Under the pieces are notes generated by a model. That model was given only the letters and a program-made list of their open reading frames with translations. It ran no database searches and was not told the origin of the DNA. A stretch of 35,248 nt of DNA. Origin: Bacteroidota bacterium. Lineage in GTDB: Bacteria; Bacteroidota; Rhodothermia; Rhodothermales; UBA10348. The stretch's first letter is position 1; every line of letters begins with the position of its first letter. The position numbers and the translations under genes were made by a program. Positions 30,150 to 35,248 of this stretch are shown piece by piece. The stretch covers positions 1 through 35,248 of the forward strand of contig JACZYD010000020.1 in the NCBI GenBank assembly GCA_022571255.1, read 5' to 3'.

Positions 30150-30222
30150 AGCTGGTGAAGGGACTCGAACCCCTAACCTGCTCATTACAAGTGAGCTGCT
30201 CTACCAATTGAGCTACACCAGC
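30150..30222 (-). tRNA. tRNA-Thr (anticodon TGT)
   Basis: Minus-strand cloverleaf with acceptor GCTGGTG/CACCAGC, D-arm GCTC...GAGC, anticodon stem GCTCA/TGAGC around CTTGTAA (TGT, threonine), and T-arm AGGGG-TTCGAGT-CCCTT. First in the cluster, directly downstream of a promoter-like sequence. Confidence 0.96.
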
Positions 30223-30254
30223 TATCAGGCTACTGCATTTTTCGCCAGTTTGAA

Positions 30255-30283
30255 AATTTACATCGACCCTGAACGGAAATCAA
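30255..30283 (-). promoter_or_regulatory. Candidate promoter of the tRNA-tuf operon
   Basis: On the minus strand TTGATT (30278-30283) and TAAATT (30255-30260) are separated by exactly 17 bases. The start point would be near 30248, about 25 bases before tRNA-Thr(TGT). The -10 area (TAAATTTTC) also resembles the Bacteroidota -7 element TAnnTTTG. It lies in the 107-bp gap after dedA. Confidence 0.5.
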
Positions 30284-30329
30284 CGGTTCATACGGTAAAG
30301 GATCCGTGAAACCTCGATCAAGGAATCTC

Positions 30330-30992
30330 TCATTCATGCGTATTGTCCTCCTCTGTACCACTCTGTTCGACTTCTTTACCCGTACTTTTCCGACGTCGAT
30401 AACCCAGCAACAGTTGAAGGGCCACAAAACCTGTAATCAGTGCGAACACCACAGAACCATAGGTTTTCAGGTGAAAACTGACCGCTTCCCAATTTTCCCC
30501 GAAGCCATACCCGAAACCCACGAGAAGCATACTCCACGCCAGCGCGCTCATGGTGGCGTACACCGTAGTGCGCAGCACAGATCTGCCTGCCATACCCACG
30601 GTGATCGAAATAACCGAACGAAGACCCAGGAGAAAACGATTAGCCAGAATAAGGCCGTTACCCCACCGAGCGAGCATCTCGCGCGAGTGTTCCAGACGCC
30701 TTCGAGGAATCCAACGCGGTAGTCCTTTTTTCGAAACGCGACGTCCGATCCTGTTGCCGACCACATACATGGTCATAAATCCGAGAGAACCACCCATTGT
30801 TGAAAGGATAATTACGGCGAACATGTCCAACCGGCCGATCCCTGCCATGTATCCGCCGAATACGATGATCATATCGCCGGGTATTGGCGGTACTACGTTC
30901 TCCCCATACGCGATCACAAGTATGCTGAAATACGCCCAGAGCACTGGAAGAGAAGACATCCATTCGACGATGTCGGTCAGGACTTCACCCAT
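30330..30992 (-). CDS. DedA-family inner-membrane protein
   Basis: A 220-residue membrane protein with about five hydrophobic segments. The first half holds the DedA signature YGENVVPPIPGDMIIVFGGY (a Glu and an Asp essential in characterised members), and the middle holds GNRIGRRVSKKGLPRW. The Arg-containing motif NRFLLGLRSVISITVGMAG follows. DedA proteins (including DedA/UptA types) support membrane potential and undecaprenyl-phosphate or phospholipid translocation; which of these applies here is not clear. The C-terminal tail (about residue 200 on) is charged and cytoplasmic. Its start overlaps the end of ispF by 8 bp, so it is the last gene of the queA-ispD-ispF-dedA operon. Confidence 0.9.
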   Translation of the reverse strand: MGEVLTDIVEWMSSLPVLWAYFSILVIAYGENVVPPIPGDMIIVFGGYMAGIGRLDMFAVIILSTMGGSLGFMTMYVVGNRIGRRVSKKGLPRWIPRRRLEHSREMLARWGNGLILANRFLLGLRSVISITVGMAGRSVLRTTVYATMSALAWSMLLVGFGYGFGENWEAVSFHLKTYGSVVFALITGFVALQLLLGYRRRKSTGKEVEQSGTEEDNTHE

Positions 30993-31476
30993 TCGCCTCT
31001 GTGGAATAAATACTGCACGTCGCCAGAGCGGCAGCTCCTTCTCCGGTTCCCACGAATCCCATTTTTTCTGATGTCGTCGCCTTCACGGATATATCCGAGG
31101 GGTTTACATGCAAACATTGGGCAAGTTTTGTTCGCATCTCCTCGATATACGGTCGGAGCCTGGGCAATTCGAGGACGACTGTTGCGTCCACATTGGCGAT
31201 GGAAAAACCTGCGTCAGCGAGCAATTCCGAAACGCGCGTCAACAACTTCAGACTGTTTACGTCTTTCCACGCGGGATCGGTATCCGGAAAATGGAATCCA
31301 ATGTCACCGAGCGCAGCCGCTCCGAGCAATGCATCTGCGATGGCGTGAGTAAGCACATCGGCATCAGAATGCCCCGATAATCCTTTTTCAGATTCAATCC
31401 GGACCCCACCCAGAATAAGAGACCGTCCTGAGACGAGTTGATGAACGTCATATCCGATTCCGCTGCGAAAAATCAT
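30985..31476 (-). CDS. ispF: 2-C-methyl-D-erythritol 2,4-cyclodiphosphate synthase
   Basis: A 163-residue IspF, the fifth enzyme of the methylerythritol phosphate isoprenoid pathway. It forms the cyclic diphosphate with loss of CMP. The zinc site is seen in GIGYDVHQL (Asp, His) and GLSGHSDADVLTHAI. The substrate loop HFPDTDPAWKD and the C-terminal KATTSEKMGFVGTGEGAAAL are intact. Its ATG at 31476 overlaps the ispD stop (ATGA), so the consecutive-pathway enzymes are co-translated. The active enzyme is a cytoplasmic trimer. Confidence 0.97.
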   Translation of the reverse strand: MIFRSGIGYDVHQLVSGRSLILGGVRIESEKGLSGHSDADVLTHAIADALLGAAALGDIGFHFPDTDPAWKDVNSLKLLTRVSELLADAGFSIANVDATVVLELPRLRPYIEEMRTKLAQCLHVNPSDISVKATTSEKMGFVGTGEGAAALATCSIYSTEANG

Positions 31477-32246
31477 GTCCGGACCTCGCGTTTCCTGCCA
31501 TCTCCAGCGCCTCCGCGGATGCCTTCGAGTTCAACGTCCTCGAGATGGAGACTCTCTTCCCAGACCGGCCAGAACTGCATGGCACGATCCCAATCGTCCC
31601 GGGTGGTGATCTTCACGTTGACGTTGCTGCCAACCACGCATCGCACCGCAAAACCAGCACGCTGAATGAGTTCCACATCATCGGTCGCCACCACACCCGT
31701 CTCACCGGCCCACGTGTACGCCTTGACCAACCAGTCCCTCCTGAACCCCTGTGGTGTCTGCATCCGGTAAAGATTTTCTCGCGGAACCGTTTCCATGAAA
31801 GTGAAGCCATCTGATCGGCGAACCGAATCTGTCACGGGAACGGCCAGCGCTGCTGCACCGTGTCGTCGTACGGATTGAATAATATCTGAAACCTGGAATA
31901 ATCGGACGAACGGCCTGACGGCATCGTGAACCAGGATCACTTCCACATCGTCTGAGGTATGAGCCAGGGCAGCGCTTACCGATTCCTGGCGGGTCGCCCC
32001 CCCGGCCACCACACTCTGCAATTTCGTAATGCCGACGCGACGCAGTTCATCACGAAGCGGTTCAACAGCCTCTTCAGGAGTGGCCACAATGATGTGATCC
32101 ACGTCCGGGTGCCGTTCAAAAACATACAACGTCTGGACCAGAACGGGCTTATTTCCGAGTATTCGAAATTGCTTCCGACGACCTCCAAGGCGAGTCCCCT
32201 CGCCGGCGGCCGGAATCAGGACGGCTACCTCTCCAGACTCGGACAT
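31473..32246 (-). CDS. ispD: 2-C-methyl-D-erythritol 4-phosphate cytidylyltransferase
   Basis: A 257-residue IspD that couples methylerythritol 4-phosphate to CTP, the third MEP-pathway step. The nucleotide-binding start VAVLIPAAGEGTRLGGRRKQ, the VAGGATRQESVSAAL block, VILVHDAVRPFV, and YRMQTPQGFRRDWLVKAY are typical. A C-terminal tail of about 25 residues (after DRAMQFWPVW) extends past the usual family end. The gap to queA is only 8 bp, and ispF overlaps it. Confidence 0.96.
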   Translation of the reverse strand: MSESGEVAVLIPAAGEGTRLGGRRKQFRILGNKPVLVQTLYVFERHPDVDHIIVATPEEAVEPLRDELRRVGITKLQSVVAGGATRQESVSAALAHTSDDVEVILVHDAVRPFVRLFQVSDIIQSVRRHGAAALAVPVTDSVRRSDGFTFMETVPRENLYRMQTPQGFRRDWLVKAYTWAGETGVVATDDVELIQRAGFAVRCVVGSNVNVKITTRDDWDRAMQFWPVWEESLHLEDVELEGIRGGAGDGRKREVRT

Positions 32247-32254
32247 TTTCGAAA

Positions 32255-33301
32255 TCAGATAATGAGCATGGCATCGCCAAAAGAAAACATGCGATATTTT
32301 TCCGCAATGGCTTCATGGTAGGCTTCCATCATGAAATCATAACCCGTAAACGCAGCCACCAGCATCAACAGCGTTGAACGCGGCATGTGAAAATTGGTGA
32401 TCAGCCGCTCGGTGATGTAAAACTCATACTCAGGATAAATAAACTTATCCGTCCATCCCCTTTTTGCCTTCAACGTATTCGATGCCGAGAGAGATGATTC
32501 TATGGCCCGTACTACGGTCGTTCCAACTGCCGTAACAAAATTATCCGGAGATTTCAGGGCTCGATTGACCGCCTCGGCCGTCGGCGGTGGAACGTGGAAA
32601 AACTCCGAGTCCATGCGGTGTTTGGTAAGATCTTCAACTTCGACCGGCCGGAACGTACCGAGCCCGATATGCAGCGTCGATGGTCGAATATCTACACCGG
32701 CCTCTGAAAGCCTGGAGAGCAGCTCGGGTGTAAAATGGAGCCCGGCCGTCGGAGCAGCGACTGCACCTCGTTCGGAAGCAAATATGGTCTGGTATCGCTC
32801 TCGATCTTCAGGCTCTACGTCACGCTTCAAATAGGGTGGGATCGGTGTCTGACCGGTCTCATCGATCATGTCGTAGAGCTCTTCGTCCGTTCCCTCAAAC
32901 ACAAAACGAATGGTCCGCCCCCGTGAAGTCGTATTGTCAATGACTTCCGCAATCAGACCATTCTCAAAATAAAGTTTATTGCCAATTCGAATCTTACGTG
33001 CCGGATCAACGATGACATCCCAGAGACGACTTTCCGGGTTCAACTCTCTGAGCAGGAAAACCTCAATACGAGCGCCTGTTTTTTCCTTATTCCCGAAAAG
33101 TCTGGCAGGAAATACCTTTGTATCGTTAACCACGAGTACATCTCCTTCCGTAAAATAGTCGCCGAGGTCGCTGAATTTCCGGTGTGTGATCGACCCGTCA
33201 CTGCGCGAAAGAACCATCAATCGGGATGAGTCTCTCGGCACGGCGGGGTATTTGGCAATCAGTTCCGGGGGGTAATCGTACTCGAAATGAGTGAGCTTCA
33301 T
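32255..33301 (-). CDS. queA: S-adenosylmethionine:tRNA ribosyltransferase-isomerase (QueA)
   Basis: From the ATG at 33301 ([20 protein letters not shown]) the product is 348 residues, the usual QueA length; fifteen further in-frame codons upstream lack homology. QueA transfers the ribosyl part of SAM to 7-aminomethyl-deazaguanine in the tRNA wobble position, making epoxyqueuosine. Family blocks include [52 protein letters not shown] and [20 protein letters not shown]. No other queuosine genes are nearby. It leads the queA-ispD-ispF-dedA operon and has a candidate promoter about 150 bp upstream. Confidence 0.96.
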   Translation of the reverse strand: MKLTHFEYDYPPELIAKYPAVPRDSSRLMVLSRSDGSITHRKFSDLGDYFTEGDVLVVNDTKVFPARLFGNKEKTGARIEVFLLRELNPESRLWDVIVDPARKIRIGNKLYFENGLIAEVIDNTTSRGRTIRFVFEGTDEELYDMIDETGQTPIPPYLKRDVEPEDRERYQTIFASERGAVAAPTAGLHFTPELLSRLSEAGVDIRPSTLHIGLGTFRPVEVEDLTKHRMDSEFFHVPPPTAEAVNRALKSPDNFVTAVGTTVVRAIESSLSASNTLKAKRGWTDKFIYPEYEFYITERLITNFHMPRSTLLMLVAAFTGYDFMMEAYHEAIAEKYRMFSFGDAMLII

Positions 33302-33446
33302 AATATGCGAATTGGTTCCAGTGATGCGTCGCAGAAAGGACATCAATGTGTCGAATCCCGCGAACTGAATTGTCGTTAAAGGGTTTGCGCCAACGTTGTG
33401 GGTTCAGGATTTTGAATCGTTCGTGCAGACTCTTGATTCAAACCGG

Positions 33447-33478
33447 GAAATATACGGTTATTTTCGTGCATGTCCAAA
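33447..33478 (-). promoter_or_regulatory. Candidate -33/-7 promoter for queA
   Basis: On the minus strand TTTG (33475-33478) is followed after 20 bases by TATATTTC (33447-33454), one base from the Bacteroidota consensus TTTG-N19/20-TAnnTTTG. Start would be near 33440, giving a leader of about 140 bases before queA. Confidence 0.4.
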
Positions 33479-33511
33479 TGAAGAGGCTGTATATTATTGT
33501 CCTGTAACAAG

Positions 33512-33559
33512 ATATGGTTTGATGGAGGATCCGATCGGTTTGCAATTGTCAAACCATAT
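33512..33559. repeat. 11-bp perfect inverted repeat upstream of queA
   Basis: ATATGGTTTGA (33512-33522) and TCAAACCATAT (33549-33559) are exact inverted copies 26 bases apart. There is no T-run on the minus strand, so it is not a simple terminator. It lies upstream of the candidate queA promoter and could be an operator or the decayed end of the amidase transcript. Confidence 0.6.
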
Positions 33560-33639
33560 TTCAACACCATCCTGTAAAAAGTCCCGCACTCTGCACAACT
33601 CGAAATACCCGGGGATCTGCCTCGCGGGCAGTGCAAATC

Positions 33640-34893
33640 CTACCCGATCGGCGGACGTTTTCTGTGAAATCCTGTCGCGGACTGGTAAGCCGCCGCCACA
33701 GACAGCAGATCGTCGTCGCCATGAAGTTGTCCGACAAATGTGATACTGGACGGTGCTCGCCTGGGAGAGAGCGGATTATCGTCGAGGCGGGCCAACCGAT
33801 TCGGAACCGTGACCGACGGATGACCTGTCAGGTTTGTTATCCGAAGCGTATTTCCTCGAAATGAGGGTGAGATAAATACGTCAATCCCGGACATTGTATC
33901 GCGCATCTTCTGCATTAAGAGGCCCTGGCCCGATTCGCGTTGATGTATTCGACGGCAGGAATGAAGCGGCCTCTACGGAACGATTCAGGCCATAAGTCCT
34001 GTCGGACCATCTCGTCTGCTGCGCCGGTGCGTATCAGTTCATCAAACGCGGCGGCAGCTTCGGCGTTCAGCATCAGCAGCAGAGCGTTCAGTGGTGCCAC
34101 AGGAAGCTCCATATCGATTAATTCAGCGCCGAGGTTACGAAGTACCGAGAGAGACTGCCCGTCGGCATCGTGATTGGCGTACTCTTCGTCGAATGCCGTT
34201 TTCAAATATCCGATGCGTAACTGAGCGATAGAGCGTTCTGCAGGCCACGAAAAAGGCGTTGTTACCGCCGTCGGGTCTCCGGAATCCGCGCCGTGAATCG
34301 CTGAAAATACCAGCGCGCAGCCCTCGGCGCTCCTGCACATGGGGCCCAGCTTATCCAGTGTCCACGAAAGCGTCATCGCTCCACCGCGACTTACGCGACC
34401 AAACGTCGGCCTCAGACCGGTCACCGCGTTTCGACTGGAGGGTGAAACGATGGAGCCCAGTGTTTCTGACCCTATCGCAAACCCCACGAGACCTGCTGCG
34501 ACGGAGGCGCCGGGTCCCGCCGAGGATCCACTTGATCCCACTTCTATGTTCCATGGATTTTTGGTCTTTCCGCCAAACCATACGTCCCCCCACGCCAGTG
34601 CGCCCAGCGTAAGTTTCGCAACAAGAACGGCCCCGGCCGCATCCAGCAAACGTACCACGGAAGCGTCTTCGTCGATGGTCTGGTCACGATATGGCATTGC
34701 CCCCCAAGTTGTCTTGTATCCTGATACCGAAAGCAGATCTTTGGCTCCCCACGGTATGCCGTGTAGAGGTCCCCGCCAGTTTCCGGCATCCAGCTCCTCG
34801 TCGGCGCGTTGAGCCTGGCGCATCGCGCGTTCTTCGGTAAGCGTTACCACATTCTCGAGGACACTCCTGTATTTCTTGAGCCTGATCCATTTC
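33640..34893 (-). pseudogene. Amidase-signature enzyme, frameshifted and lacking its N-terminus
   Basis: Amidase-family sequence runs across two frames. From about 34886 it reads RLKKYRSVLENVVTLTEERA and GPLHGIPWGAKDLLSVSGY (catalytic Lys). It continues with GSSGSSAGPGASVAAG (cis-Ser) and VGFAIGSETLGSIVSPSS (nucleophile Ser) to AVEYINANRARAS and a stop at 33915. The next frame continues at once with MQKMRDTMSGIDVFISPSFR and the normal amidase C-terminus (FVGQLHGDDDLLSVAAAY, end 33640). One missing base near 33913-33923 (GGGCCTCTT instead of GGGCCCTCTT) would restore a single protein. Upstream of about 34890 the expected first 60-100 residues are replaced by AT-rich, unrelated DNA. Catalytic residues are all visible, so the intact ancestor was probably active; its substrate is unknown. 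Confidence 0.85.
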
Positions 34894-34905
34894 ATTAGCT
34901 GTCAT
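34878..34905. other. Junction between amidase and AT-rich foreign-looking DNA
   Basis: G+C drops from roughly half to about one third within a few bases. On the AT-rich side a third small gene starts at the ATG 34905 (MTANEMDQ..., minus strand). It overlaps the preceding stop (ATGA) and is cut off when its frame enters amidase DNA out of frame. On the other side amidase homology begins near 34886. No terminal repeat or target duplication can be recognised from one end. Confidence 0.75.
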
Positions 34906-35090
34906 ATTCCACGAATCCTTACAAGATTTCCCTCCTCAATATTTTCTTTTAGTTGTTGTTCTAATAACCTATAAGATGCTAGTGCATCTATATCATCATC
35001 TTGTATATTAATTGCTTTTAGTAAGTGTTTCCATTGATTTACAGTCAAACACAAACAAGTGTTACTAGTTTCTATTAAACTAAATGGCAT
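34902..35090 (-). CDS. Small AT-rich hypothetical protein, phage/plasmid-like
   Basis: A 62-residue open frame (MPFSLIETSNTCLCLTVNQW..., ending EEGNLVRIRGI). It has an unusually good ribosome site for this window (TAGGAGACTGATT before the ATG at 35090). The following frame starts in its stop codon (ATGA at 34905-34902), and the preceding frame ends 2 bp before it. Tight packing, strong ribosome sites and low G+C are typical of phage or plasmid genes and unlike the rest of the window. I do not recognise a family. It is rich in acidic and helical residues in the second half and has no membrane segment. Confidence 0.6.
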   Translation of the reverse strand: MPFSLIETSNTCLCLTVNQWKHLLKAINIQDDDIDALASYRLLEQQLKENIEEGNLVRIRGI

Positions 35091-35092
35091 AA

Positions 35093-35248
35093 TCAGTCTC
35101 CTATAACTACTCTGGCCTTGACAACTATAACTATACTATCTCTTAAAGCCGAACGCTTATTTCCTGTTAATAGCTCTACTAGTGTTACACTCTCTGAATA
35201 CCTATCATTAGTTACAATAAAATATTCGTTCTTAAAAATTATGCAACT
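35093..35248 (-). CDS. C-terminal end of an AT-rich hypothetical protein
   Basis: The last 51 codons of a gene entering from the right edge, ending TGA at 35093-35095. The residues read SCIIFKNEYFIVTNDRYSES, then a hydrophobic/basic end including LTGNKRSALRDSIVIVVKAR. It is predicted to be beta-rich and soluble. The stop is 2 bp before the next ATG, so it belongs to the same compact AT-rich operon. The fragment is too short to assign a family. Confidence 0.55.
   Translation of the reverse strand, partial: SCIIFKNEYFIVTNDRYSESVTLVELLTGNKRSALRDSIVIVVKARVVIGD

Larger units (their letters stand above)
33302..33639. other. 338-bp gap between the amidase remnant and queA
   Basis: No supported gene. 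An open frame of 86 codons on the minus strand (33376-33636) has no recognisable family features and I do not accept it. The gap holds a perfect 11-bp inverted repeat and a candidate promoter, listed separately. No preQ1-type riboswitch pattern was seen, and no intrinsic terminator for the amidase. Confidence 0.6.

Noticed and set aside
33302-33480. preQ1 riboswitch upstream of queA
   Set aside because: Looked for the short hairpin plus A-rich tail of the preQ1 aptamer and did not find it.
33376-33636. 86-codon minus-strand open frame before queA
   Set aside because: No recognisable family, no ribosome site, and it covers the likely promoter and inverted repeat.

Overview
The window looks like a chromosomal segment of a Bacteroidota-type bacterium, most likely a Rhodothermota/Balneolota relative. 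This rests on the style of the RpoB/RpoC sequences, mostly weak Shine-Dalgarno sites, one candidate -33/-7 promoter of Bacteroidota type, and moderate G+C. It is an inference; no search was run. Almost everything is transcribed on the minus strand, so operons read from high to low coordinates.

Left part (9332 to 1): a fatty-acid degradation operon. A TetR-type regulator with a candidate palindromic operator just upstream is translationally coupled to a long-chain acyl-CoA synthetase. A fused 3-hydroxyacyl-CoA dehydrogenase/enoyl-CoA hydratase, a thiolase coupled to it by a TGATG overlap, a membrane FadE-type acyl-CoA dehydrogenase, a CsbD-like small protein and the start of an acyl-CoA carboxylase beta subunit follow. 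The operon activates fatty acids, carries out all four beta-oxidation steps, and may lead into carboxylation of acyl-CoA products.

Middle-left (9488 to 16367): cell-envelope and peptide genes. These are a secreted DUF4097-type beta-repeat protein with a good terminator, a truncated paralogue of it, a plus-strand pair (phosphodiester-glycosidase-domain protein and PepT), and a coupled minus-strand pair of exported beta-propeller proteins (Ig-like/LVIVD protein, then YVTN-type lipoprotein).

Middle-right (16470 to 30283): the conserved core gene-expression block, read as tRNA-Thr(TGT), tRNA-Tyr, tRNA-Gly, tRNA-Thr(GGT), tuf, tRNA-Trp, secE, nusG, rplK, rplA, rplJ, rplL, rpoB, rpoC. It contains structured leaders before rplK and between rplL and rpoB, and a 40-bp tandem duplication before secE.

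Right part (30330 to 33301): a tightly packed queA-ispD-ispF-dedA operon (tRNA modification, isoprenoid synthesis, membrane protein). Upstream is an amidase gene broken by a frameshift near 33913 and lacking its N-terminus. Its 5' end abuts about 360 bp of AT-rich DNA with short, overlapping, phage- or plasmid-like ORFs. That junction is either a real insertion or a chimeric assembly join.

Most of the window is ordinary housekeeping. The points worth a second look are the right-hand junction, the tandem repeats at fadB and secE, the leader hairpins, and the uncharacterised exported propeller pair. I saw no convincing new defence or mobile system.
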